Positions 51,397 through 58,795 of a stretch of 58,795 bases of DNA are shown here, in pieces. The notes beneath the pieces are model-generated. The model was not told where the DNA came from, searched no databases, and worked only from the letters and a program-made list of their open reading frames with translations. The stretch lies in assembly GCA_902802815.1 (NCBI GenBank), contig CADCNQ010000027.1, positions 1 through 58,795 of the forward strand. Direction: 5' to 3'. This DNA is from an uncultured Bacteroidales bacterium. Its GTDB lineage: Bacteria > Bacteroidota > Bacteroidia > Bacteroidales > Bacteroidaceae. The translations under genes and the position numbers were made by a program. Position 1 is the stretch's first letter. Each line of letters starts with the position of its first letter.

Positions 51397-51404
51397 TACC
51401 TTTG
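51397..51404 (+). promoter_or_regulatory. -7 element of the ompA-like gene
   Basis: TACCTTTG, exact consensus, 61 nt before the ATG. The implied ~55-nt leader is A/T-rich, as in highly expressed Bacteroidales genes. Confidence 0.65.
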
Positions 51405-51465
51405 TACAAAATTTAAGAATATTGATGTTTTATTTATTTGTTTTTAACTAAAACGATTGAAAAGT

Positions 51466-52620
51466 ATGAAAAAGATTATCTCCATTTTTGCTTTTGCTCT
51501 CGTAGCAATGAGTGCTTCTGCAGAGAACCTCTACAAGGAGAGCAAGTTCTTTGACAACTGGTACGTAGGTATTCAGGGTGGTGTCGCTTCTCCTGCCGTG
51601 GGTCACGCTTTCTGGAAAGACGCTCGTGGTGCTTTCGGTGTGAACGTAGGTAAGCAGCTGACTCCTGTTTACGGTTTGGAGTTGGAATACACCGGTGTTA
51701 TCAACACCGCATGCTCCGGCAACGGTGCCACTTGGGCATCTCTCCCTGGCGGTGGCTATGCTATCGACTACACCGTGCTCACTCTCAACAGCACTGTTAA
51801 CCTGATGAACCTCTTCGGCGGTTACAAGGGTCAGCCCCGTCTCTTCGAGATTCAGGCTGTAGCCGGTACAGGTTGGGGTCACTCCTTCCTTCCCGGTCCT
51901 AACAACGACGCCAACGACGTAGTCTTCAAGTTCGGTGCCAACTTCAACTTCAACATCGGCAAGGAGAAGGCTTGGACTGTTGCTTTCAAGCCCGCTATCC
52001 TTTATGACTTTGTCAACAGAGAGCTTGCTATGACAGCCCGTGCTGCTCAGATTCAGCTTTTTGCCGGTGTTACTTACCACTTCAAGAACAGCAACGGCAC
52101 ACACAGCTTCGCTTTCGGTCGCGGTTACGACCAGGCTGAGGTTGACCGCCTGAACGCTACTATCAACGAGACACGTGGTATGGTTGCCGACCGCGACCAG
52201 ACTATCGCTGCCAAGAACCAGCGCATTGCCGACCTTGAAGCAGCTCTCAAGGCTTGCGAGGCTAAGCCCGCTGTTGTTCAGACTGTTACCAACACTAAGG
52301 ACAACCTCGAGTGCTACGTTTACTTCAACCAGGGCAAGAGCAACATCTCTGCCGCTCAGCAGCCCAACGTAGAGCGCATCGCCACCTTCCTGAAGAACCA
52401 CGCTGGCAGCAAGGTTGTCATCAAGGGTTATGCTTCTCCCGAGGGTAGCGTTGAGGTCAACGAGCGCATCGCACGTCAGCGTGCTGAGGCTGTGAAGACC
52501 ATGCTCGTCAACAAGTACAAGATTGCTGCCGACCGCATCCAGGCTGAGGGTCAGGGTGTAGGCAACAGCTTCTCTGAGCCCGACTGGAACCGTGTAAGCA
52601 TCTGCACCATCCAGGAGTAA
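51466..52620 (+). CDS. OmpA-family outer-membrane protein
   Basis: Protein of 384 residues: signal peptide (1-20, SASAENL), a barrel of ~190 residues (WYVGIQGGVASPAVG, GLELEYTGV, AGVTYHFKN), a short coiled coil (VDRLNATINETRGM...RIADLEAALKAC), and a C-terminal OmpA domain (VYFNQGKSNIS, GYASPEGSVEVNERIARQRA) that binds peptidoglycan. Strong codon bias and a strong terminator point to an abundant structural protein. Confidence 0.93.
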   Translation: MKKIISIFAFALVAMSASAENLYKESKFFDNWYVGIQGGVASPAVGHAFWKDARGAFGVNVGKQLTPVYGLELEYTGVINTACSGNGATWASLPGGGYAIDYTVLTLNSTVNLMNLFGGYKGQPRLFEIQAVAGTGWGHSFLPGPNNDANDVVFKFGANFNFNIGKEKAWTVAFKPAILYDFVNRELAMTARAAQIQLFAGVTYHFKNSNGTHSFAFGRGYDQAEVDRLNATINETRGMVADRDQTIAAKNQRIADLEAALKACEAKPAVVQTVTNTKDNLECYVYFNQGKSNISAAQQPNVERIATFLKNHAGSKVVIKGYASPEGSVEVNERIARQRAEAVKTMLVNKYKIAADRIQAEGQGVGNSFSEPDWNRVSICTIQE

Positions 52621-52647
52621 TCTCAGGGTGTTATAATAATCATACAG

Positions 52648-52677
52648 GCCTCCGACAACCGTCGGGGGCTTTTTTTG
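52648..52677 (+). terminator. Terminator of the ompA-like gene
   Basis: Stem GCCTCCGAC / GTCGGGGGC, loop AACC, then seven T. Confidence 0.9.
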
Positions 52678-52704
52678 TGTTTGCGGAGATTTTTCGTTTT
52701 CTCT

Positions 52705-52757
52705 ACATTCGTGACAAATGTGCCGCAAAAAAATCATGTCACATTTGTCACGAATGT
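52705..52757. repeat. 18-bp perfect inverted repeat
   Basis: Arms 52705-52722 and 52740-52757 (CATTCGTGACAAATGTG and its exact complement plus one A-T pair) enclose a 17-nt loop. The right arm is followed by TCACGAA, another copy of the CGTGA core. It lies about 30 nt past the ompA terminator. The remaining ~490-bp gap to 53111 holds an orphan promoter element and a second related repeat; I see no convincing protein gene there. Confidence 0.85.
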
Positions 52758-52868
52758 CACGAAATTAAAGTTTAGAATTCTGTCAGTTTTCTTTCACCCA
52801 GATTTTTCTTTTCATTAAGGGATTTGTAGACGAACCCTAGAGGCTGCCTTATATTTGCCTTGACTCAG

Positions 52869-52876
52869 CAAAGGTA
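52869..52876 (-). promoter_or_regulatory. Orphan -7 promoter element
   Basis: TACCTTTG on the minus strand, exact TAnnTTTG, with a possible TTTG 23 nt upstream (52903-52900). It points into the gap towards the inverted repeat, with no protein gene of normal size ahead. Confidence 0.4.
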
Positions 52877-53020
52877 CGACAACGGAAAAATAAGATGTGC
52901 AAACTTTCTCATAATTCTCTGATGTTCTATGAGAAAGAAAAATTTTAAAGTGTCTCGGGAATGCCTCTTCGCACGAAAAATGCACCTATATGTGAGCTTG
53001 CGCATGTAAAAAAATTTTGT

Positions 53021-53051
53021 TTCGTGACATATGCGACATATGCGACACGAA
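53021..53051. repeat. Short tandem and inverted repeat related to the one at 52705
   Basis: Ends TTCGTG and CACGAA are inverted; inside are two tandem copies of GACATATGC. The CGTGACAtATG core resembles the arms at 52705-52757. Confidence 0.6.
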
Positions 53052-53111
53052 TATTTTGCGGCCAGCTTTTTGCCCCCTGACTGCGGAAAACCATTTCTCC
53101 GGCGGGAGCAG

Positions 53112-53888
53112 TCAAATCGGTTGGATTGTGCCGAAATTGCTCCACGGAGCACTTGTCCTGTACGTCTCCAGGGCAGACGCCGGTACGCGCAAAGTGACGC
53201 GTGCTTCGGAAACCCTGACGAAGGCATCACCCTCAATGACGGGAGGGGTCTCCGCATGACAGGTGACATCCGTGAAATCGGAGCAGCCGGAGAACGCACC
53301 CTTGCCAATCTTCTTCATGCTGCTTGGAATGGTGACGGACTTGATGTTGAAACAGCCGTAGAAAGCTTCCTTGCCGATGACCGTCACACCCTCGCCGATG
53401 ATATATTCCTTCACATTCGGACCAAAGGTGGTCGGGATGTTGTTCAACCAGTTGTAACTGGTGGCAGCAACATTTTGGGAACGGATAGTGACAGACCTGA
53501 GATTCGGACACCTGGTAAAAGCTCTCTCGCCAAATGACATTACTTTCTTGCCTATGACAACAGACACGAGAGCGCTGCAGCCGTAGAAAGCGTAGTTGCC
53601 GATGCTGTGTGCGCTGTCGGGAATGACGACATCAGTCAGTTCCTTGCAGTTCTCGAAGGCACTCTCTCCGATGGCGGTCACATTGTATGTCTTATTCTTG
53701 CGCGCCACAGTAGCGGGCACCACGACACGACCGCAATACCTGTTTCTTCCTGCGGTGACAGTGAGCTCGGAACCCTTTCGGGAATAGTAGATGCCGTCCG
53801 CCTCGAAGTCGTAGGACCAGGGATTGCCGACGACGATGAAACGCAAAACATCGAAAAAACGCTCCTTTATGGATGATATTTTACTCAT
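53112..53888 (-). CDS. BspA-like leucine-rich repeat (LRR_5) protein
   Basis: Protein of 258 residues. After a ~40-residue start, it has Treponema pallidum/BspA-type LRR units: VTAIGESAFENCKELTDVVI, SIGNYAFYGCSALVSVVIG, SFGERAFTRCPNLRSVTI, VIGKEAFYGCFNIKSVTIP, KIGKGAFSGCSDFTDVTC. Such proteins are often surface adhesins, but I see no signal peptide or lipobox before the repeats. ATG 53888 is chosen because a promoter element lies 29 nt upstream; the frame runs further to 53957 across that element. Confidence 0.85.
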   Translation of the reverse strand: MSKISSIKERFFDVLRFIVVGNPWSYDFEADGIYYSRKGSELTVTAGRNRYCGRVVVPATVARKNKTYNVTAIGESAFENCKELTDVVIPDSAHSIGNYAFYGCSALVSVVIGKKVMSFGERAFTRCPNLRSVTIRSQNVAATSYNWLNNIPTTFGPNVKEYIIGEGVTVIGKEAFYGCFNIKSVTIPSSMKKIGKGAFSGCSDFTDVTCHAETPPVIEGDAFVRVSEARVTLRVPASALETYRTSAPWSNFGTIQPI

Positions 53889-53916
53889 TTTCTTTTTTGT
53901 AGTTCCCCAGCCGGTG

Positions 53917-53924
53917 CAAAGATA
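53917..53924 (-). promoter_or_regulatory. -7 element of the LRR gene
   Basis: TATCTTTG on the minus strand, exact TAnnTTTG, 28 nt before ATG 53888; it decides the start choice. Confidence 0.6.
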
Positions 53925-54045
53925 TGATATTTTCTGTTTCATTTTTTTTTTTTGCATTTTTTAACCTTTTTTCTTGCCATATAGCTCTTTTTTTATCTCC
54001 CGGCCTTGTTTTCCGGCATTTTAGAATAAAAAAAGTGGGAGAAAG

Positions 54046-54077
54046 TTTGTGGTTTTTATCAAAAATTCCTATTTTTG
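54046..54077 (+). promoter_or_regulatory. Promoter of the membrane lipoprotein gene at 54144
   Basis: TTTG (54046-54049), 20 nt, TATTTTTG (54070-54077): full -33/-7 match; leader about 60 nt. Confidence 0.7.
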
Positions 54078-54143
54078 CGGCGTGATTAACTGAATAGTAT
54101 CACTTTTAACCTAATCTATTGGAAAACATTAAACAGTAAAGCG

Positions 54144-55433
54144 ATGAGAAGAATGAAAAACACGGCCTGCATGATAGGTCTGATGATAGTGTCCGTGCTG
54201 CTGATGATGTCATGCATGAGAGTTGACCCGAAGATACGGAAGTCGGATGTCTCCCGTCTGACGGAGGAAGCCGCCAACGGAAGTATGGCAGCCAAGAGGT
54301 CTATCGTGATGTACGGCTATTCGAAGTTCCCCGCCGAACTGAAGAAACAATACCTGGAGGAGTTGGCGGAAGCCGGCGACTACGACGCCATCAATGTCAT
54401 GCTGGACAGCGTCACACCAATGAATCTGGTGATGCTGAAGGCCACACCGAAGGAGATGGTGGACTGTATGGAATATGGGGTGGAGAAGGGTGTGCCCAAC
54501 TTTATGTACCGGCTGGCACAGGAATACGGCAATAAAGACAGCCAGTACTACGACAGTCTCAGGGCCGACCAGCTGATGAGGCAGGCTGCCGACAGTCTGC
54601 ATGCCTATGCACGGAGGGATATCCGTAAGGCTGAACACAAGGACCATGTGACCGACCGGGCTGTCTTCGCCTTCTCGCAGATATGGCACCGCGATATGGC
54701 CGACGAATCGCTGCTGTGCCGTTTCTCAAACGCAGCCTTTCAGAGTTCATACGGCCTCCTGGCCGACAGTTTCTTGAAACTGTTCACCCACGTGTGGTGG
54801 CAGTGCCTGCTGGCATTCGTCATTATGATTGCAGGTCTTCTGCTGGCACTGTTCGGTTTCATCTTCCTTAACGGCACACTGAACTATACCGCTGTGACGA
54901 GTTCGGTGTATGGGCTCACCAACGGTTTCATCCTGTTCTTTACGACCCGTTTTGTCATCGACGACGGTCTGATTGTCACCAACCGCTGTATCGGTCATTT
55001 CTTCCGCGAGGAAGGCACATTCGGCTGGCAGTCGACGATGTGCCTGTGGACCACGTGGATATGGGCCGTGTTGTTACTGGCCTTCTTTGTCAAGGGCATC
55101 TATGACCTGTGGGAATCCGGCAGACTGAATGTGGCACGGGTGGTCATTTATGTGATTTCCTTCGTCCTCATCAATGTCATCTACTACATAATGTTCTCGA
55201 CGGTGAGTGTGTTCGGACAGCTGGTCATCGGTCTTATCGTCTTTTTCCTCGGTGCTGTTGTGCTGGACAAACTTGGAATACTTAAAATCCTGGGTTCCGC
55301 AACAAAGGCTGCCGGCGGTGCATTCGATTCAGTGGCGGGCACCAAGACACACTCTCAGGCCATGAAGGAACACTACGAGGCGCAGCAACGCCAACGCATG
55401 AGAGACATCAACAAGAAAACATGGAACGGTTAA
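54144..55433 (+). CDS. Putative lipoprotein with a multi-pass membrane domain, unknown function
   Basis: Protein of 429 residues that I do not recognise. The N-terminus is a lipoprotein-like signal (IVSVLLMMSC, Cys near 24). Residues ~25-215 are soluble, helical and SEL1/TPR-like in feel (EELAEAGDYDAINVMLDS, KGVPNFMYRLAQEYGN). From ~225 to 390 there are about five hydrophobic helices (LLAFVIMIAGLLLALFGFIF, VVIYVISFVLINVIYYIMF, LVIGLIVFFLGAVVLDKLGI). The tail is charged. A lipidated N-terminus joined to several TM helices is unusual; the first segment may instead be a plain TM anchor. Confidence 0.7.
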   Translation: MRRMKNTACMIGLMIVSVLLMMSCMRVDPKIRKSDVSRLTEEAANGSMAAKRSIVMYGYSKFPAELKKQYLEELAEAGDYDAINVMLDSVTPMNLVMLKATPKEMVDCMEYGVEKGVPNFMYRLAQEYGNKDSQYYDSLRADQLMRQAADSLHAYARRDIRKAEHKDHVTDRAVFAFSQIWHRDMADESLLCRFSNAAFQSSYGLLADSFLKLFTHVWWQCLLAFVIMIAGLLLALFGFIFLNGTLNYTAVTSSVYGLTNGFILFFTTRFVIDDGLIVTNRCIGHFFREEGTFGWQSTMCLWTTWIWAVLLLAFFVKGIYDLWESGRLNVARVVIYVISFVLINVIYYIMFSTVSVFGQLVIGLIVFFLGAVVLDKLGILKILGSATKAAGGAFDSVAGTKTHSQAMKEHYEAQQRQRMRDINKKTWNG

Positions 55434-55455
55434 GTCAATGGCACCGTCTTTAATT

Positions 55456-55502
55456 TTTAACTTAACCTTTAACCCTTAACCTTTAACCCTTAATCTTTAA
55501 CC
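55456..55502. repeat. A/T-rich tandem repeat of CTTTAACCCTTAAC
   Basis: Roughly two and a half copies of a 14-mer, itself two related heptamers (CTTTAAC, CCTTAAC), fill the gap between the convergent genes ending at 55433 and 55508. Confidence 0.75.
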
Positions 55503-55507
55503 AGTTA

Positions 55508-56239
55508 TTATCTTCCTTCCATCTTTTTGATGCGAGTGTGGGAGAAGGCGTGTAGTTTGATGAGGAACCATCCGAACGCCACGCTGATGATTGCGGCGAC
55601 GATGAGAGGGAGATCGTGGTTCATCATCAGGAGACCGTCGTACACAGCATGGGCGGCAATGGGGGCCAGCAGCACCATGGGAGCCAGCTGTATGCTCTTC
55701 CACCTGCTGCGGGAGAAATGCACCTTGCCGAAATAGTAGCCCATCAGCACGGCAAAGGTAAAATGGCCGGGCACGGAGAGCAGGCCGCGCGTGACAGCCA
55801 GGGGACGCCACTCACCGGCAGCGTCAATGAGATAGAGTACGTTTTCCAGTCCCGCAAAGCCCATGCCGATGCACACGGAATAGACAATGGCATCGAAACG
55901 CTCGTCGAAATAAGGATTGGAGCGCGAGAGACGGTAGAGAAAAAACCACTTCGCCAGTTCCTCCGGAACGGCCGCGGAAAAAAGAGCCGTGGCCCAGGCA
56001 TGGACCACCGAACCCTGCGGGATGAGCGCCCAGAAGGGCAGGGCATGGATGAGGACGGCAAAGAGTGTGGACAGAAACGGGGAGGCGCATCCCATCACGG
56101 TGGCATAGATAACCCACCAGAAGGGTTCGGGATGCTTGCGGTCCTTCCAGCAGATATAGACAATAAGAATGATGGCGGGAATGATACCCGCCATCACTAT
56201 CTGGAACATCTCGTTGTGAGGGAGCCAGGGAGCGTCCAT
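55508..56239 (-). CDS. PrsW-family intramembrane metalloprotease
   Basis: Protein of 243 residues with about seven TM helices. The family motifs are present: AAVPEELAKW (EE pair), GMGFAGLENVLYL (ExxN-type block), PGHFTFAVLMGYYFG (His), and AHAVYDG (HxxxD). PrsW proteases cleave membrane anti-sigma factors in Bacillus; the substrate here is unknown. It starts 4 nt after the mscL stop, so it is co-transcribed with mscL. Confidence 0.88.
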   Translation of the reverse strand: MDAPWLPHNEMFQIVMAGIIPAIILIVYICWKDRKHPEPFWWVIYATVMGCASPFLSTLFAVLIHALPFWALIPQGSVVHAWATALFSAAVPEELAKWFFLYRLSRSNPYFDERFDAIVYSVCIGMGFAGLENVLYLIDAAGEWRPLAVTRGLLSVPGHFTFAVLMGYYFGKVHFSRSRWKSIQLAPMVLLAPIAAHAVYDGLLMMNHDLPLIVAAIISVAFGWFLIKLHAFSHTRIKKMEGR

Positions 56240-56243
56240 ACGG

Positions 56244-56654
56244 TCACTTCTTCTCTTTCAGGAGGTCGCGTATCTCGGTGAGGAGCTTCTCTTCGGCAGA
56301 AGGTTCGGGAGCGGGAGCGGGAGCTGCGGGCTCTTCCTTCTTGGCTGTCAGACGCGTGATGGCGCGTACCATAATAAACACACAGAAGGCGATGATGATG
56401 AAATCGACAGTGTTCTGGATGAAGTTGCCGTACATCAGTTCGGCGGCATCCTCACCTTCGCCGACCTTGTAGGAAAGGGTGGTGAAGTCGATGTTGCCCG
56501 TGACCATGCCGATGAGGGGCATCAGCATGTCGTTGACCAGCGAAGTGACAATCTTGCCGAACGCACCGCCGATGATTACACCGACAGCCATGTCGATGAC
56601 GTTACCGCGCATTGCAAATGCTTTGAAGTCCTGAAGAAAACTACATTTTGCCAT
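56244..56654 (-). CDS. mscL: Large-conductance mechanosensitive channel
   Basis: Protein of 136 residues, the same length as E. coli Msc[28 protein letters not shown] covers the N-terminal helix and the pore helix TM1; TM2 is [16 protein letters not shown]; the C-terminal helix is [16 protein letters not shown] after an Ala/Pro-rich linker. It opens under membrane tension to release solutes. ATG 56654 is the conserved start; the frame extends upstream without homology. Confidence 0.95.
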   Translation of the reverse strand: MAKCSFLQDFKAFAMRGNVIDMAVGVIIGGAFGKIVTSLVNDMLMPLIGMVTGNIDFTTLSYKVGEGEDAAELMYGNFIQNTVDFIIIAFCVFIMVRAITRLTAKKEEPAAPAPAPEPSAEEKLLTEIRDLLKEKK

Positions 56655-56737
56655 AATTTTGAAATTTTGTGTTAATAAAATAGTATATTTTTGATATTTT
56701 TTTTGTGAAATACATCGCGAATATAAAAAGAATTTCG

Positions 56738-56745
56738 TAATTTTG
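56738..56745 (+). promoter_or_regulatory. -7 element before the small lipoprotein and gap
   Basis: TAATTTTG fits TAnnTTTG. It lies 20 nt before the small GTG-start gene at 56766 and 182 nt before gap; no other consensus element was found nearer gap. Confidence 0.5.
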
Positions 56746-56765
56746 CAGCAAATAAGTGCGAAAAA

Positions 56766-56858
56766 GTGCGCCAATACTTTACATTTATCATATTTGGGGT
56801 CGTTTTGGCTCTGATAATGGCGGCTTGCAAGAGTGCGCACTACTGCAATTGCGGATAA
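56766..56858 (+). CDS. Very small cysteine-rich lipoprotein, 30 residues
   Basis: Reading from GTG 56766: [18 protein letters not shown] followed by [12 protein letters not shown] and TAA. This is a complete lipoprotein signal (basic start, ~15 hydrophobic residues, lipobox MAAC) with a mature part of only ten residues that contains three cysteines including the lipidated one. A promoter element is 20 nt upstream. It is too short for usual gene finders. It may be a free lipopeptide or a leader gene of gap, 69 nt downstream. I do not recognise a family. Confidence 0.55.
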   Translation: MRQYFTFIIFGVVLALIMAACKSAHYCNCG

Positions 56859-56927
56859 GCAAACAGGGAAAGAAACGAACAAGTGAATTAACCCATATTA
56901 TTAACCAAAATTAAAACAGAAAAGATT

Positions 56928-57956
56928 ATGACAAGAGTTGCTATCAATGGTTTCGGTCGTATCGGTCGTCTGGCATTCCGTCAGATGTTTGAGGCAGAAG
57001 GTTACGAAGTTGTAGCTATCAACGACCTCACAAGCCCCAAGATGCTCGCTCACCTGCTGAAGTATGACACAGCTCAGGGTGGTTTCGCCGGCAAGTTCGG
57101 TGAGGGCAAGCACACTGTAGAGTACACAGAGGACAGCATCATCGTGGACGGCAAGGAGATCAAGATCTCTGCTGAGAAGGACGCTGTGAACTGCCCCTGG
57201 AAGGCCAACAACGTTGACGTTGTTCTGGAGTGCACAGGTTTCTACACATCTAAGGAGAAGGCTTCTGCTCACATCCAGGCCGGTGCCCGCAAGGTTGTTA
57301 TCTCTGCTCCCGCAGGTAACGATCTGCCCACCATCGTGTTCAACGTGAACCACAAGACTCTGACCAAGGAGGACAACGTGATTTCAGCTGCAAGCTGCAC
57401 CACCAACTGTCTCGCTCCCATGGCTGCAGCCCTGAACAACTACGCTCCCATCGCCAGCGGTATCATGAGCACCATCCACGCTTACACAGGCGACCAGATG
57501 ATTCTCGACGGTCCTCAGCGCAAGGGTGACCTCCGCCGTTCTCGTGCAGGTGCCTGCAACATCGTGCCCAACAGCACAGGTGCTGCCAAGGCTATCGGTC
57601 TGGTAATTCCTGAGCTGAACGGCAAGCTGATCGGTTCTGCACAGCGCGTTCCGACTCCCACCGGTTCTACCACTATCCTGGTTGCCGTTGTTAAGGGTAA
57701 GGATATCACCAAGGAAGGTATCAACGCTGCCATGAAGGCTGCTCAGACTGAGAGCTTCGGCTACACAGAGGATGAAATCGTAAGCAGCGATATCATCGGC
57801 ATGAAGTTCGGTTCTCTCTTCGACGCTACTCAGACAATGGTTAGCAAGATCGACGACGACACCTATCAGGTACAGGTTGTTAGCTGGTACGACAACGAGA
57901 ACAGCTACACCAGCCAGATGGTTCGCACAATTAAGTACTTCTCAGAGAACTGCTAA
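56928..57956 (+). CDS. gap: Glyceraldehyde-3-phosphate dehydrogenase, type I
   Basis: Protein of 342 residues. Rossmann start [16 protein letters not shown]; active-site [14 protein letters not shown] with the catalytic Cys; [13 protein letters not shown] at the C-terminus. Key glycolytic enzyme. Strong codon bias indicates high expression. The last codon is followed by TAA and then at once by the start of the next gene in the same frame. Confidence 0.96.
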   Translation: MTRVAINGFGRIGRLAFRQMFEAEGYEVVAINDLTSPKMLAHLLKYDTAQGGFAGKFGEGKHTVEYTEDSIIVDGKEIKISAEKDAVNCPWKANNVDVVLECTGFYTSKEKASAHIQAGARKVVISAPAGNDLPTIVFNVNHKTLTKEDNVISAASCTTNCLAPMAAALNNYAPIASGIMSTIHAYTGDQMILDGPQRKGDLRRSRAGACNIVPNSTGAAKAIGLVIPELNGKLIGSAQRVPTPTGSTTILVAVVKGKDITKEGINAAMKAAQTESFGYTEDEIVSSDIIGMKFGSLFDATQTMVSKIDDDTYQVQVVSWYDNENSYTSQMVRTIKYFSENC

Positions 57957-58712
57957 TTGTTTGACCTGATTACAATCCTGGGGCCTACGGCCTCGGGAAA
58001 GACCACATTCGCCGCCCACCTGGCACATCGCTTGGGGGGCGGCGAAATCATTTCCGCCGACTCGAGGATGGTGTATCGCGGTATGACCATCGGCACAGGC
58101 AAGGATCTGGACGACTATGTGCTGCGCGGGGAGGACGGAAAGGAAGTGCACGTGCCGTATCACCTTATCGATATATGTGAGCCGGGATACAGGTTCAACG
58201 TGTACGAATTCCAATGCGCCTTCCAGAATGCGTATATGGACATCAAGGCGCGCGGAGGCATACCGGTGCTCTGCGGAGGTACGGGGCTCTATATAGAGAG
58301 CGTGCTCAAGAGCTACGAACTGGGCAGCGTGCGCTTCCCGGAGAGAAAATCGCTGACGATAGGGCTGCGCATCGACAGGGAACTGCGCAGGCGCAAGATA
58401 ACGGAGCGCCTCCACGCCAGGCTGCAGGAGGGCATGGTGGAGGAGGTGAGGGAACTTCTCAGGAAGGTGCCTGCGGAGAGGTTGATACGCTACGGGCTGG
58501 AATATAAATATGTGACGGAGTATTGCATCGGAGAGCGCTCGTACGACGACATGGTGGAGCGCCTGGAGATTGCCATACACCAGTTTGCAAAGAGGCAGAT
58601 GACGTGGTTCAGGGGAATGGAGGAGAGGCGCGGAGTGCCCATCCACTGGATAGATGCCACTCTGCCTATGGAGGATAAGATAAAAGAGGTGACGGCCCTT
58701 TGGGAGGCTTAA
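57957..58712 (+). CDS. miaA: Short MiaA-like tRNA dimethylallyltransferase
   Basis: Protein of 251 residues, about 50 shorter than usual MiaA. The P-loop is GPTASGKT; SADSRMVYRGMTIGTGK, HLIDICEPGYRFNVYEFQ and PVLCGGTGLYIESVL follow, and the C-terminal half has RLIRYGLEYKYV and FAKRQMTWFRGMEE. Missing is the middle region around the DP..R..RALE block. MiaA adds dimethylallyl to A37 of tRNAs reading UNN codons. The start is TTG, directly after the gap TAA and in the same frame; no ATG or GTG would keep the P-loop. Confidence 0.82.
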   Translation: MFDLITILGPTASGKTTFAAHLAHRLGGGEIISADSRMVYRGMTIGTGKDLDDYVLRGEDGKEVHVPYHLIDICEPGYRFNVYEFQCAFQNAYMDIKARGGIPVLCGGTGLYIESVLKSYELGSVRFPERKSLTIGLRIDRELRRRKITERLHARLQEGMVEEVRELLRKVPAERLIRYGLEYKYVTEYCIGERSYDDMVERLEIAIHQFAKRQMTWFRGMEERRGVPIHWIDATLPMEDKIKEVTALWEA

Positions 58713-58795
58713 CCGAGGCGGTTGATTTTCTCCAGGGCTTCCATGTCGATGAGCTTGATTTTCTTGCCGTCGATAGCCACTATTTTCTCTTTTGC
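58709..58795 (-). CDS. C-terminal end of a gene, possibly a Crp/Fnr-family regulator
   Basis: The last 28 codons and stop of a minus-strand gene that continues beyond the window. The residues IVAIDGKKIKLIDMEALEKI, then NRLG, resemble the final wing of Crp/Fnr helix-turn-helix domains (I..I...I.I.D.E.L..I..LG). Too little is visible for certainty. It overlaps the miaA stop by four bases (TTAA). Confidence 0.45.
   Translation of the reverse strand, partial: AKEKIVAIDGKKIKLIDMEALEKINRLG

Noticed and set aside
51448..52737. 429-codon open frame opposite the ompA-like gene
   Set aside because: A shadow of the strongly biased ompA codons; low-complexity Val/Leu/Ser-rich translation and no promoter or homology.
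1..58795. Mobile element or genomic island
   Set aside because: No transposase, integrase, tRNA-flanked repeat or abrupt change of coding style was seen.

Overview
The window looks like the chromosome of a Prevotella-like member of the Bacteroidales. The grounds are a Na+-NQR operon, a bacterial serine palmitoyltransferase (sphingolipids), PorT-type and BspA-type cell-envelope proteins, a DUF4861/GH105 carbohydrate pair, a fused aspartokinase-homoserine dehydrogenase, a DAHP synthase-chorismate mutase fusion, and promoters of the Bacteroidetes type (TTTG, about 20 nt, TAnnTTTG) in front of many genes. I see no transposase, integrase, phage gene, CRISPR array or tRNA. It reads as core chromosome with a few unusual loci.

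Layout. 1-100: the 3' end of a 5S rRNA gene and its terminator. 149-3875 (minus): a four-gene cluster of PorT-like barrel, DUF4861 protein, GH105 hydrolase and MgtC-like membrane protein. 4052-9702 (plus): threonine operon thrA, an apgM-like gene in the homoserine kinase slot, thrC, then trmO. 9683-10768 (minus): a DUF4932-like HEXXH protein. 10974-15188 (plus): an RND efflux adaptor and pump. 15189-15578: a gap with a terminator and an 11-bp periodic inverted repeat. 15579-19595 (minus): a TamB-like protein whose membrane anchor lacks a normal start. 19722-25596 (plus): nqrABCDEF, with a rubredoxin-like domain on NqrC, followed by a C10 cysteine protease that overlaps nqrF.

27200-31366 (plus): phenylalanine/tyrosine operon pheA, aminotransferase, DAHP synthase-chorismate mutase and tyrA, preceded by what appears to be a leader-peptide attenuator. 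31363-36741: a plant-type MTA nucleosidase, a divergent ArsP/SO_0444-like permease, an AGCS symporter, a PAP2 phosphatase and RecF. 36860-41938 (plus): two TPR proteins, ribH and gyrA. 41925-48168 (plus): a very unusual two-part sensor kinase, its response regulator, an AbgT-like fragment and a UvrD/PcrA helicase. 48180-52620: DAG-kinase family protein (minus), serine palmitoyltransferase (plus), IspE (minus) and a major OmpA-family protein (plus). 52621-53111: a gap with inverted repeats and an orphan promoter.

53112-58795: a BspA-like leucine-rich repeat protein (minus), a membrane lipoprotein of unknown function (plus), prsW and mscL (minus), a 30-residue cysteine-rich lipoprotein gene between mscL and gap, gap, a short miaA in the same frame as gap, and the last 28 codons of what may be a Crp/Fnr regulator (minus).

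The loci I think deserve most attention are the pheA attenuator, the rubredoxin-NqrC fusion, the double sensor kinase, the small Cys-rich lipoprotein, the tamB start, and the permease that has lost its metal-binding cysteines. All identifications come from reading the sequence and remembered family motifs; no database search was run.
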